Assembly (NCBI GenBank): GCA_900465915.1
Contig: UBKJ01000015.1
Coordinates: 109,974-173,973, forward strand
Reading direction: 5' to 3'
From: Hyphomicrobiales bacterium
Lineage (GTDB): Bacteria; Pseudomonadota; Alphaproteobacteria; Rhizobiales; Rhizobiaceae
Length of the DNA stretch: 64,000 nucleotides
A program made the position numbers and the translations under genes. The notes under the pieces are model-generated. The model searched no databases and had not been told where the DNA came from. It saw only the letters and a list, made by a program, of their open reading frames with translations. How positions within the stretch are numbered: the stretch's first letter is position 1; each line of letters opens with the position of its first letter. Positions 20,718-28,415 of the stretch are shown one piece after another.

Positions 20718-21908
20718 TCAGGCGGCCGCGCCGATCAGGCCGTGCGGGTCGAGCACGAATTTCTTGGCCGCGCCCTGGTCGAAGCTTTCATAGCCTTTCG
20801 CCGCGTCCTCCAGCGAGATGACCTGCGCGTTGACGATCTCGGCGATGTTGAGCCGGTCGTGCAGGATGGCCTGCATGAGCTGGCGGTTGTATTTCAGCAC
20901 CGGCGTCTGGCCGGTGTGGAACGACTGCGCCTTGGCCCAGCCGAGGCCGAAGCGCAGCGACAGGCTGCCGTGCTTGGCGGCGCTGTCCACCGCGCCGGGG
21001 TCCTCGGTCACATAGAGGCCCGGAATGCCGATCGAGCCGGCCGGCCGGGTGATCTCCATCATCTGGTTCAAGACGACGGCCGGCTGCTCGCCGCCGCCAT
21101 GGCCGCGCGCCTCGAAGCCGACCGCGTCGATGGCGCTGTCGACCTCGTTGCTGCCGGTGACCTGGGCGATCATGTCGCCCAGCCGGTCGCTGGCCGAAAG
21201 GTCGATCGGCTCGAAGCCGACCTTGCGCGCATGCTCCAGCCGCTCCTTGTTGAAGTCGCCGACCATCACCACCGCCGCGCCGAGAATGCGGGCGGAGGCC
21301 GCGGCCGCCATCCCCACCGGCCCCGCGCCCGCCACATAGACCACCGATCCGACGCCGACGCCCGCCTTGACCGCGCCGTGGAAGCCGGTCGGCAGGATGT
21401 CCGACAGCATGGTCAGGTCGCGGATCTTCTCCATCGCCCGGTCGCGGTCGGGGAATTTCAGCAGGTTGAAATCGGCGTAGGGCACCATGACGTAGCGCGC
21501 CTGGCCGCCGATCCAGCCGCCCATGTCGACATAGCCGTAGGCGCCGCCGGCGCGCGAGGGGTTGACGGTCAGGCACACGCCGGTGTCCTGCGACTTGCAG
21601 CAGCGGCAGCGCCCGCAGGCGACGTTGAACGGCACCGAGACGATGTCGCCGACCGCCAGCATCTCGACGTCGTCGCCCTTTTCGATCACCTCGCCGGTGA
21701 TCTCGTGCCCCAGCACCAGGCCGGGCATGGCGGTGGTGCGGCCGCGCACCATATGCTGGTCGGAGCCGCAGATATTGGTGGAGATCACTTTCAGGATCAC
21801 GCCGTGGCCGAGCTTGCGCCCGTCGGGCGCGGCCAGGACCGGATCCGCGATGTCGCGCACTTCGACCTTGCCGGGCCGCAGATAGACGACGCCTCTGTTG
21901 CTGCTCAT
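20718..21908 (-). CDS. fdhA: Glutathione-independent formaldehyde dehydrogenase, zinc type
   Basis: A 396-residue zinc alcohol dehydrogenase of the glutathione-independent formaldehyde dehydrogenase class (as in Pseudomonas putida), which oxidises formaldehyde to formate with a tightly held NAD. Catalytic zinc ligands are seen as Cys47 (TNICGSD) and His68-Glu69 (GHE); the structural zinc site is Cys98, 101, 104 and 112. The Rossmann motif GAGPVG is near residue 182, and the MVRGRTTAMPG segment after the first Cys is typical of this class. ATG 21908 is preceded by AGGAGGAAA, a strong ribosome-binding site. It appears to be transcribed alone. Confidence 0.93.
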   Translation of the reverse strand: MSSNRGVVYLRPGKVEVRDIADPVLAAPDGRKLGHGVILKVISTNICGSDQHMVRGRTTAMPGLVLGHEITGEVIEKGDDVEMLAVGDIVSVPFNVACGRCRCCKSQDTGVCLTVNPSRAGGAYGYVDMGGWIGGQARYVMVPYADFNLLKFPDRDRAMEKIRDLTMLSDILPTGFHGAVKAGVGVGSVVYVAGAGPVGMAAAASARILGAAVVMVGDFNKERLEHARKVGFEPIDLSASDRLGDMIAQVTGSNEVDSAIDAVGFEARGHGGGEQPAVVLNQMMEITRPAGSIGIPGLYVTEDPGAVDSAAKHGSLSLRFGLGWAKAQSFHTGQTPVLKYNRQLMQAILHDRLNIAEIVNAQVISLEDAAKGYESFDQGAAKKFVLDPHGLIGAAA

Positions 21909-22018
21909 CTCTTTCCTCCTCCTCGCGGGCCGGCGGAAAAGACCGGCCAGGCCCAGTCTACAGGCGAGGCGGGGGCGGCCGCCGTTCCGTCCGCGACATG
22001 TTTCGGGAGCATTTGGCC

Positions 22019-22906
22019 CTAGGCCGCGCCCTCCTTCAGCCGCGCGGCGAGAAAGCGCAGCGCCTTGCTCTGGTGGCGCTCGCGATGGGTCAAGGCGAGG
22101 AACTGCCGCTGCGGCAGCGCAAAATCCGCCGGCGCCAGCGTGCCGGCCGCCAGATGCGGCGCCGCCACCAGCTCGGAAATGGCGGTGGCGGTGTCGCCCG
22201 ACTGCACGGCCGAGCAGATCGCCTCGTTGGAGGGCAGCTCCAGCGCCACCTTGAGCCGGCGCGGATCGTAGCCCGCCGCCCGCATGGCGTCCTCGAACAC
22301 GCTGCGCGTGCCCGAGCCTTGCTCGCGCAGGATCCACTGGCCGGAAAAGAGCGCGTCCCAATTAAGCCGCCCGGCGCGCGTCCAGGCGTGGCCGGGCCGG
22401 GTGACGACAATCAGCCGGTCGCCGCCGATCCGCTCGACGGCCAGCGAAGCCGACTGCACCGCGCCCTCCACCAGCCCCAGATCGGCCAGCCCCGCCTCGG
22501 TGGCGGCGGTGACGCTCTCGGTGTTGCCGAGGGTGAGGCGGATGTCGATGCGCGGATAGGCGTCGTGGAAACGGGCGAGGAAGGGCGGCAGCCAGTAGCT
22601 GGCGATGGTCTGGCTGGCGTGGATGATCAGCGCGCCGCGCTTGCCGTCGCCCAGCTCCGCCAGCATGCGCTCGGCGGCCTCCGCGCGGGCCAGCGCCGCG
22701 CGCGCCTCGTCGAGGAACATGCGCCCCTCGCCGGTCAGCTCGATGCGCCGGCCGATGCGGTTGAACAGCGCCGCGCCGTAGCGCTCCTCCAGCGCGCGGA
22801 TGGCGGAGCTGACCGCCGAAGGCGTCAGATGCAGCGCCTCGGAGGCCCGCGTCAGGTGCTCGCGCTCGGCGACGGCGATGAAAATACGTAATTGTTCCAG
22901 CGTCAT
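22019..22906 (-). CDS. LysR-family regulator, divergent from yeiH
   Basis: A 295-residue LysR-type transcription factor: winged helix at 1-60 (MTLEQLRIFIAVAEREHLTRASEALH) and an effector-binding domain from about 90. The divergent pairing with a YeiH-family transporter, 105 bases apart, is the common arrangement in which a YeiE/CbbR-like regulator controls the transporter. The effector is not known; sulfur or a redox signal is often suggested for this pair. The start at 22906 matches the family; the frame remains open beyond it across the transporter gene, which is a shadow. Confidence 0.9.
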   Translation of the reverse strand: MTLEQLRIFIAVAEREHLTRASEALHLTPSAVSSAIRALEERYGAALFNRIGRRIELTGEGRMFLDEARAALARAEAAERMLAELGDGKRGALIIHASQTIASYWLPPFLARFHDAYPRIDIRLTLGNTESVTAATEAGLADLGLVEGAVQSASLAVERIGGDRLIVVTRPGHAWTRAGRLNWDALFSGQWILREQGSGTRSVFEDAMRAAGYDPRRLKVALELPSNEAICSAVQSGDTATAISELVAAPHLAAGTLAPADFALPQRQFLALTHRERHQSKALRFLAARLKEGAA

Positions 22907-22941
22907 GGCGGTGATCGTTCGATTGTTCCGAATGGTTTGTG

Positions 22942-22982
22942 CCATAGAATGCGATGGAATGAACAGCGGAAATCGGGCATTC
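22942..22982. promoter_or_regulatory. Candidate LysR operator between regulator and yeiH
   Basis: The 105-base divergent gap holds CCAT/ATGG arms (22942-22945 with 22954-22957) overlapping GAATG/CATTC arms (22957-22961 with 22978-22982). LysR proteins usually bind such interrupted dyads between divergent promoters. The arms are short, so this is a weak call. Confidence 0.3.
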
Positions 22983-23011
22983 AGACGCAAAATATTCCTC
23001 AATACCGGAAA

Positions 23012-24034
23012 ATGCCGAAAATGATCTCCTCCAAAGTCAAGACCATCCTGCCGGGCCTCGGCCTCAGCCTCGCGGTCACGCTGGTGGCGGTGGGGCTGGA
23101 GAAGGTGGAGGAGCATTTCGCCGGCCGCGCCTGGCTGGAGGCGCTGGTGCTGGCCATCATCCTGGGCACGGCGGTGCGCAGCACGTTGCGCCCCGGCCCG
23201 CGCTTTTCCAAGGGCATCGGCTTTTCGGCCAAGACGCTGCTGGAGATCGCGGTGGTGCTTCTGGGCGCGTCGATCAGCGCGGCGGCGGTGGCTGAGGCCG
23301 GCTCGGGCCTCATCCTCGGCATCGCCTGCGTGGTGGCGCTGGCCATCGGCATCAGCTACGGCATCGGCCGGCTTCTGCGCCTGCCGCACCGCATGGCGGT
23401 GCTGGTCGCCTGCGGCAACTCGATCTGCGGCAATTCGGCCATCGCCGCCACCGCGCCGGTGATCGGCGCCGACAGCGAGGACGTCGCCGCCTCCATCGCC
23501 TTCACCGCCATCCTCGGCGTGATCGTGGTGCTGTGCCTGCCCTTCCTGGCCCCGGTGCTGGGCCTCACCTACACGCAATACGGCGTGCTCGCGGGCCTCA
23601 CCGTCTACGCCGTGCCGCAGGTCATCGCCGCCACCGCGCCGGTGGCCATGGTCAGCGTGCAGCTCGGCACGCTGGTCAAGCTGGTGCGCGTCCTGATGCT
23701 GGGGCCGGTCATCCTGGTGCTTTCGGTCGTCGCCGGCGAACGCGCCGCCGGCGCGGCCCGCCCGCGCTTCGGCCAGCTCGTGCCGTGGTTCATCATCGGT
23801 TTCCTGCTGCTGATGGCGCTGCGCTCGCTGCACCTGATCCCGGAGGCGCTGCTGCCCTATATCCAGACCGTCTCGACGGTGCTGACCATCGTCTCCATGG
23901 CCGCGCTCGGCCTCGGCGTCGACATCCGCTCGGTGGCGCAGGCCGGCGGCCGGGTGACGCTGACGGTGGTGCTGTCGCTGCTGGCGCTGGGTTGCATCAG
24001 CCTCGGCCTGATCCGGCTCCTCGGCGTGGCGTGA
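23012..24034 (+). CDS. YeiH/UPF0324 family membrane protein, putative sulfate exporter
   Basis: A 340-residue inner-membrane protein with about ten hydrophobic helices. The family block VACGNSICGNSAIAA and the SAKTLLEIAVVLLGASIS segment identify YeiH (UPF0324). Members are annotated as putative sulfate exporters, linked in some bacteria to taurine or cysteate breakdown, but the transported compound is not settled. Two starts nine bases apart (23012 and 23021) are equally plausible; both have poor ribosome-binding sites (CGGAAA). It is probably controlled by the divergent LysR regulator. Confidence 0.88.
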   Translation: MPKMISSKVKTILPGLGLSLAVTLVAVGLEKVEEHFAGRAWLEALVLAIILGTAVRSTLRPGPRFSKGIGFSAKTLLEIAVVLLGASISAAAVAEAGSGLILGIACVVALAIGISYGIGRLLRLPHRMAVLVACGNSICGNSAIAATAPVIGADSEDVAASIAFTAILGVIVVLCLPFLAPVLGLTYTQYGVLAGLTVYAVPQVIAATAPVAMVSVQLGTLVKLVRVLMLGPVILVLSVVAGERAAGAARPRFGQLVPWFIIGFLLLMALRSLHLIPEALLPYIQTVSTVLTIVSMAALGLGVDIRSVAQAGGRVTLTVVLSLLALGCISLGLIRLLGVA

Positions 24035-24037
24035 GGG

Positions 24038-24349
24038 CTACCGGCCGAGCGGGACATAGCCCTCGGCCTCGGTCAGCCGGCTGAGCGCGGTTCGTCCGCA
24101 CAGGCGCAGATAGGCGACGGCCTCGACGAACAGGGCGTCCTCCTCGTCGGCCGGGCCGACGAAGCCGTTGCGGCCCTCTTCCTCGACGGCGAGGAAGGCC
24201 GCTTGCCCCGGCTCGTCGGCATAGGCGCGGGCGACATAGCTGCGCCGGCCGTCCGAGAAGCGATAGAGGTAATATTCGTAATAATAGTCGTAATCGCCGG
24301 CGGCGTCGGGCTCGGACGCGTCGATATGGTGGCTGACGGAAACCTTCAT
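24038..24349 (-). CDS. Small acidic Tyr-rich hypothetical protein
   Basis: A 103-residue acidic protein of unknown function without signal peptide or membrane helix. The striking part is residues 17-30, where Asp and eight Tyr/Phe-like residues alternate (AAGDYDYYYEYYLYRF). The remainder, with SYVARAYADEPGQAAFLAVEEEG and a Cys in YLRLCGRT, looks like a small alpha/beta domain. It ends three bases after the yeiH stop on the opposite strand and lies 25 bases upstream of the MFS gene stop region. GC content and codon use look like its neighbours, so it is probably a real gene, but I do not recognise it. Confidence 0.6.
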   Translation of the reverse strand: MKVSVSHHIDASEPDAAGDYDYYYEYYLYRFSDGRRSYVARAYADEPGQAAFLAVEEEGRNGFVGPADEEDALFVEAVAYLRLCGRTALSRLTEAEGYVPLGR

Positions 24350-24374
24350 TGCGCTCCTCCCGGCTTCCAGCCTA

Positions 24375-25502
24375 TCACGCCGCCGGTTTGAGAATATGCA
24401 GCAGCATCGCCGCGCCCAGCGCCGCGAGCGCCCCGGCCGGCAGCCATTGCGCCGGCAGATGCCGGCTCAGCGCCAGCGAGCCGAGCGCCGCGCCGACGGC
24501 CCCGCCGAGATAATTGACCGAGGAGTTCCAGGCGATGGAGGCGGTGGCGTGCGCCGGCGCGCGCGTCAAAAGCGCATGCTGCTGCGGGGCGACGCTGGCC
24601 CAGCCGGCCAGCCCCCACAGGAAGCAGCCGATTCCCGCCGCGGCCGCCGGCCCCCAGCCGAGCAGCGCCAGCCCGACGCCCAATAGCGACAGGAGCAGCA
24701 GGCTCGCGCGCCGCGGCGGCAGGCGGCGGTCGATCAGCCGGCCGATCAGCAGCGCGCCGGTCATGCCGCCCAGCCCCCACAGCCAGATGAAGAGGGGCAC
24801 ATGGCCGGCCATTCCCCGCGCCCCGGCGATTTCGGCCAGATAGGTGTAGAGGCCGAGCGAGGCCAGCCCGGTCCAGAAGGTGACGCCCAGCGTGGCGGCG
24901 GCGAAGGGCGCGCGCAGCGCCGCCAGCCGGTCGCGCCAGGCGATGCGCGGCGCAGCCGGATAGCCGCGCCGGCGCGCCGCCACGCCGGCGAAGGCGACCG
25001 CGCCCAGAAGCGCGACCAGGCCGATGGTCCAGCGCCAGCCGAAACGGTCCTCGACCAGCAGCCCCACCGGCACGCCCAGCGCCGTGCCGATGCTGAGCCC
25101 GGCCAGCACCATCGACAGCGCCCGGCCGCGCTGGGCCGGCTCCGCCATGCCGGCCGCGCTCGACGCCGCCAGCGGCGAATAGAGCCCCGCGCCGACGCCC
25201 GCCAGCAGCCGCGCGGCGAGCATCGCCTTGAGCGAAGGGGCGGCGATGGTGGCGAGATTGCCGAGGGTGAACAGCGCCAGCCCGGCCAGCAGCGCCCCGC
25301 GCGTCGAATAGCGCGACGCCGCGAAGGCCAGCGCCGGCGCGCTGACCGCATAGGCGGCGGTGAACAGCGCCACGCCGAGGCCGGCCAGCGCCTGCGTGGT
25401 TTCGAGGTCGCGCGCCATGGCCGGCAGCAGCCCGGCCAGCACATAGGCGTCAAGCCCCAGGGCGAAGGCGCCGAAGGTCAGCGGCCAGAGGCGGCGGATC
25501 AT
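24375..25502 (-). CDS. MFS transporter, DHA1-type efflux pump
   Basis: A 375-residue major facilitator with twelve predicted helices. The N-terminal FALGLDAYVLAGLLPAMARDL and the RLLAGVGAGLYSPLA motif C-like segment match drug:proton antiporters of the arabinose-efflux/chloramphenicol type. The ATG at 25502 overlaps the stop of the ArsR regulator gene by four bases (ATGA), so regulator and pump form a coupled unit in which the regulator likely represses both. Substrate unknown. The frame is open 84 bases further upstream inside arsR but family alignment supports 25502. Confidence 0.88.
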   Translation of the reverse strand: MIRRLWPLTFGAFALGLDAYVLAGLLPAMARDLETTQALAGLGVALFTAAYAVSAPALAFAASRYSTRGALLAGLALFTLGNLATIAAPSLKAMLAARLLAGVGAGLYSPLAASSAAGMAEPAQRGRALSMVLAGLSIGTALGVPVGLLVEDRFGWRWTIGLVALLGAVAFAGVAARRRGYPAAPRIAWRDRLAALRAPFAAATLGVTFWTGLASLGLYTYLAEIAGARGMAGHVPLFIWLWGLGGMTGALLIGRLIDRRLPPRRASLLLLSLLGVGLALLGWGPAAAAGIGCFLWGLAGWASVAPQQHALLTRAPAHATASIAWNSSVNYLGGAVGAALGSLALSRHLPAQWLPAGALAALGAAMLLHILKPAA

Positions 25503-25810
25503 CGCTCTGGCCCAGCAGTGAGGATGGCGTCGAGCAGGCCCGGAAACCGTGCGTCCAGCTCGGCGCGGCGCAGGCTGATCCAGCAATTGCGCCCTTCGGG
25601 GCGGGTGTGGGTGACGCCCGCTTCGCGCAGGATGCGGGTGTGGTGGGTGACGGTGGACCTCGCCATGCCCGGGCCGAGGTCGAGGCTGTTGACCGCCTCG
25701 CGGCCGGCGAGGATGCGCAGCATGGCGAGCCGCGCCGGATCGCTCAGGGCGAAGAGGATGCGCGGCAGGCTGATGTCTTGGGGATCGGGATGTTCGTAGA
25801 TGCGGACCAT
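25499..25810 (-). CDS. ArsR-family repressor
   Basis: A 103-residue winged-helix regulator of the ArsR family (SDPARLAMLRILAGRE, then the recognition helix region MARSTVTHHTRILREAGV). No Cys-rich metal site typical of arsenic or cadmium sensors is visible, so it may sense an organic compound or redox state. The start is taken at ATG 25810 because an upstream ATG at 25843 would put the first codons inside the double operator at 25824-25865. It is translationally coupled to the MFS pump downstream and probably represses its own promoter. Confidence 0.88.
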   Translation of the reverse strand: MVRIYEHPDPQDISLPRILFALSDPARLAMLRILAGREAVNSLDLGPGMARSTVTHHTRILREAGVTHTRPEGRNCWISLRRAELDARFPGLLDAILTAGPER

Positions 25811-25823
25811 GGCGCGGGCTTTT

Positions 25824-25865
25824 GTTCGATGATTATCGAACAATAATGTTCGATAAATGTCGAAC
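25824..25865. promoter_or_regulatory. Double palindromic operator ahead of the ArsR-MFS unit
   Basis: Two 18-base dyads, GTTCGAT-N4-ATCGAAC at 25824-25841 (perfect) and GTTCGAT-N4-GTCGAAC at 25848-25865 (one mismatch), are centred 24 bases apart. This is the size and spacing of a site for two regulator dimers. It lies between the ArsR start and the stop of the emrB-like gene, which is transcribed in the same direction, so it most likely controls arsR and the pump. Confidence 0.75.
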
Positions 25866-25867
25866 GG

Positions 25868-27280
25868 TCAAGCGCTCCCATCCTTCTCCTCGATGCGCAG
25901 CGGTAGCCGGCAGGCGGAGAGGAAGGTCAGCGCATGCACGCCGCACAAGAGCAGGAAGGCCCAGCCGAAGGCGGCCGCGACCGCCGGGCCGGTCTGAAGC
26001 GGTCCCGCCGCCCAGGCGAGGCACGTGGCGCAGAGCGTGGTGAGGGTGGGGCCGCCGAGGCGCTGGACGATGTTGAGCGAGGTCGTCGCCATCGGCAGCT
26101 TCGCGCGCTCGACCGAGGCGTAGGCGGCGCTGAGCGAGGGCAGGCCGACCGCGCTCATCCCCATGCCGCGCAGGAACAGCGCCGGCGTCAGCGCCATGAG
26201 GCTGAGCCCGTGCCGGGCCAGATAGATCAGCGGCGCGGTGGCGACAAGCGTCGTCAGCGCCCCGCCGGCCGAGACGCGGCGCACGCCGAAACGGTCCGTC
26301 AGCGTTCCCATCAGCGGGTTGGTCAGCATCATGCCGAGGCCGAGCGGCGCGAGCATCCAGCCCATCTCGCCCGGCGTGCGCCCGCAGGCGCGGATCAGGA
26401 AAGCGGGGATGAGCATCTGCCCGGCGAACATGCCGCCATTGGACAGGAATTGCGTGACGGCGGCGGTCGAAAACACCTTGCCCCGGAACAGCCGCAGGTC
26501 GATCAGCGCGGCGTCGCCCTTGCGCCGCGCGGTCCACAGGAAGAGCGCGATCATGCCGAGGCCGGCGGCGAAAAGCGCCCGTCCCGGCGTTCCGTCCATG
26601 CGCTCGGAGCCGTAGAGGAATAGGACCAGCCCCGGCGACAGCAAAGCGAGGCCGAGCCAGTCGAGGCTGCGCGGGGCGGTCTCGCCGCGATCGGCGGGCA
26701 GGAACAGCGCCGCCAGCGCCAGCGCCGCCGCGCCCACCGGCAGGTTGACGAGGAACAGCCAGCGCCAGGAGGCGTATTGCAATATGCCGCCGGCGATGAT
26801 CGGGCCGAACACCGGCGCGAGCAGCACCGGCAGCGCCATATAGCCCGCCACCCGCGCCATGTTGCGGCCGGCGGCGCGCGCCACCATCATCTGCGTCATC
26901 GGGGCCAGCAGCCCGCCGCTCATGCCCTGCAGCACGCGGAAGCCGATCAGCGACGGCGCGGACCAGGCCAGCCCGCACAGCGCCGAGGACAGGGTGAAGG
27001 CCGAAAAGCACCAGAGGTAAAGCGCCTTCGCGCCGATGCGGTCGACCAGCCAGCCGCTCAGCGGCAGCACCAGCGTCAGCGCCAGAAGATAGCCGCTGGT
27101 CACCCACTGGATGGTGGAGAGGCCGGCGCCGAGGTCCGTCGCCAGGCTGGACAGCGAGACGTTGACGATGGTCGCGTCGAGCTGGGCCAGCAGCGCACCG
27201 AACAGCGCGACCCCGGCGATCTTCCACACCGAGCGATCAATGCGGCCGGACGGGCCGGGGTCAGCGGCCGGCGCGGACAA
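25868..27280 (-). CDS. DHA2-type MFS multidrug transporter, EmrB/QacA family
   Basis: A 470-residue transporter with about fourteen hydrophobic segments, as expected for the DHA2 family. The signature LDATIVNVSL (about 32-41) and GYLLALTLVLPLSGWLVDR are diagnostic of EmrB-like drug exporters. No EmrA-type periplasmic adaptor is nearby, so it probably works alone at the inner membrane. Its start overlaps the end of the isochorismatase-fold gene by 20 bases, making MarR regulator, hydrolase and exporter a likely three-gene operon. Its stop is next to the ArsR operator. Substrate unknown. Confidence 0.9.
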   Translation of the reverse strand: MSAPAADPGPSGRIDRSVWKIAGVALFGALLAQLDATIVNVSLSSLATDLGAGLSTIQWVTSGYLLALTLVLPLSGWLVDRIGAKALYLWCFSAFTLSSALCGLAWSAPSLIGFRVLQGMSGGLLAPMTQMMVARAAGRNMARVAGYMALPVLLAPVFGPIIAGGILQYASWRWLFLVNLPVGAAALALAALFLPADRGETAPRSLDWLGLALLSPGLVLFLYGSERMDGTPGRALFAAGLGMIALFLWTARRKGDAALIDLRLFRGKVFSTAAVTQFLSNGGMFAGQMLIPAFLIRACGRTPGEMGWMLAPLGLGMMLTNPLMGTLTDRFGVRRVSAGGALTTLVATAPLIYLARHGLSLMALTPALFLRGMGMSAVGLPSLSAAYASVERAKLPMATTSLNIVQRLGGPTLTTLCATCLAWAAGPLQTGPAVAAAFGWAFLLLCGVHALTFLSACRLPLRIEEKDGSA

Positions 27281-27821
27281 GATCGGCGATCTCCTGCGTC
27301 GTGCCGGTCTCGCCGAGGCGCGGGAAAATCCGCTCGATGCTGTTGGCGTGCGCCTCCGCGCTCAGATCCGCCATGGCGTCGACGGCGAGCGTCACGTTGA
27401 AGCCCAGCTCATAGGCGTGGCGGGCGGTCGATTCGACGCCGATGCTGGTGGCGACGCCGCAGACCACCACCTGCGTCACGCCGGCCGCGCGCAGATGGGC
27501 TTCGAGGTCCGTGCCGGTGAACGCGCCCCAGGTCCGCTTGGTCACGCGATGGTCCTGCGGCTGCGCGTCGAGTTCGGGCGCAAGCTCGGCCCAGTCGGGC
27601 GGAAACGCGGCGCCGCCACGGCCGCGCTCGGTCCGCCCCGGCGCGCCGCCGGCGACGTTGACCAGCACGACCGGCAGCCCGCTTTCGTGGAAGGCTTTGG
27701 CGAGAGCGGCGGCCTTCTCCACCACCGGCGCGACGGCCTGCGCGGTCGGCAGCGCCAATATGCCTTTTTGCAGGTCGATGACGATCAGGGCGGTTCGGGG
27801 ATCGAGCGCGGATAGAGGCAT
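27261..27821 (-). CDS. Isochorismatase-fold hydrolase with Gly in place of the catalytic Cys
   Basis: A 186-residue isochorismatase-superfamily protein. Asp16 (VIDLQKG) and Lys95 (TKRTWGAF) of the usual Asp-Lys-Cys triad are present, but the position of the nucleophilic Cys is Gly128 (GVATSIGVESTA). Gly at this place is characteristic of true isochorismatases such as EntB and PhzD, as opposed to cysteine amidohydrolases, so a non-covalent hydrolysis is expected; a small ester, vinyl ether or unknown substrate is possible. It sits in an operon with a MarR regulator and an EmrB-like pump, which suggests a role in modifying or detoxifying an exported compound. Confidence 0.87.
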   Translation of the reverse strand: MPLSALDPRTALIVIDLQKGILALPTAQAVAPVVEKAAALAKAFHESGLPVVLVNVAGGAPGRTERGRGGAAFPPDWAELAPELDAQPQDHRVTKRTWGAFTGTDLEAHLRAAGVTQVVVCGVATSIGVESTARHAYELGFNVTLAVDAMADLSAEAHANSIERIFPRLGETGTTQEIADLVRAGR

Positions 27822-27863
27822 CGGGTTTTCTCCGGGGTTGCGCCGGCCTTTGGCCGGAATGGA

Positions 27864-28292
27864 TCAGGCTTCGCCGAGCCGGCGGATGACGGGCAGGGCC
27901 GCGGCGAGCGTTTCGATGTCGTCGAAATCGAGCGCGGCGAGCGCGCCGGCGAGCCAGTCCTGCTTGGCGGCGCGGTGGCGCGCGCGCAGCGCGGCGCCGG
28001 CATCGGTCAGGCCGAACAGGATCTGGCGGCGGTCGGTCGGGTGGGGGCTGCGCGCGATCAGGCCCTCCTGTTCGAGGCTCGCGAGGATCACGCCCATCGA
28101 TTGCGGCTTCATCAGTTCGGCCCGCGCCAGCTCGGCGGTGGCCATCGGGCCATTCTGCTCCAGCCGCGCCAGCGCCCCCATCTGCGACAGCGCCAGCGCG
28201 CTCGGATTGGCCTCGGCGCGCAGCCGCCGCAACAGCCGCCCGATGGCGGTGGCGAGGTCGGCGGCGAGGATGTTCAAGGGTTCGTCCGTCAT
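27864..28292 (-). CDS. MarR-family regulator
   Basis: A 142-residue winged-helix regulator of the MarR family; the wing is seen in RSPHPTDRRQILFGLT and the recognition helix region in AELARAELMKPQSMGVILASLEQEGLI. It is the first gene of the unit with the isochorismatase-fold protein (42-base gap) and the EmrB-like exporter. MarR proteins usually repress such operons and release DNA when a phenolic or other ligand binds. A perfect 16-base palindrome 24 bases upstream of its start is the probable operator. Confidence 0.9.
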   Translation of the reverse strand: MTDEPLNILAADLATAIGRLLRRLRAEANPSALALSQMGALARLEQNGPMATAELARAELMKPQSMGVILASLEQEGLIARSPHPTDRRQILFGLTDAGAALRARHRAAKQDWLAGALAALDFDDIETLAAALPVIRRLGEA

Positions 28293-28316
28293 GCCCGCAT
28301 CATAGGGAACGACAGT

Positions 28317-28332
28317 TAAACTTGCAAGTTTA
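28317..28332. promoter_or_regulatory. Palindromic operator of the MarR operon
   Basis: TAAACTTGCAAGTTTA is a perfect 16-base palindrome placed 24 bases upstream of the marR-type start, within an A/T-rich patch that would also hold the promoter. Size and symmetry fit a MarR dimer site. It lies between that gene and the rpsA terminator. Confidence 0.75.
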
Positions 28333-28363
28333 TATGTCGAAACGCGGGCGTCGCCCCATAACG

Positions 28364-28391
28364 AAAAAGCCCGGCTTGCGCCGGGCTTTTC
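28364..28391 (-). terminator. Rho-independent terminator of rpsA
   Basis: GCCCGGC (28369-28375) pairs with GCCGGGC (28380-28386) around a four-base loop, with A and T runs on the two sides. It lies 25 bases after the rpsA stop on the minus strand and could act in either direction. Confidence 0.88.
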
Positions 28392-28415
28392 CTGTTCGGT
28401 CGAAACCGGAAAAGA

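Noticed and set aside
25811..25843. ATG at 25843 as the start of the ArsR regulator
   Set aside because: It would place the first codons inside the tandem operator; ATG 25810 gives a normal family N-terminus.
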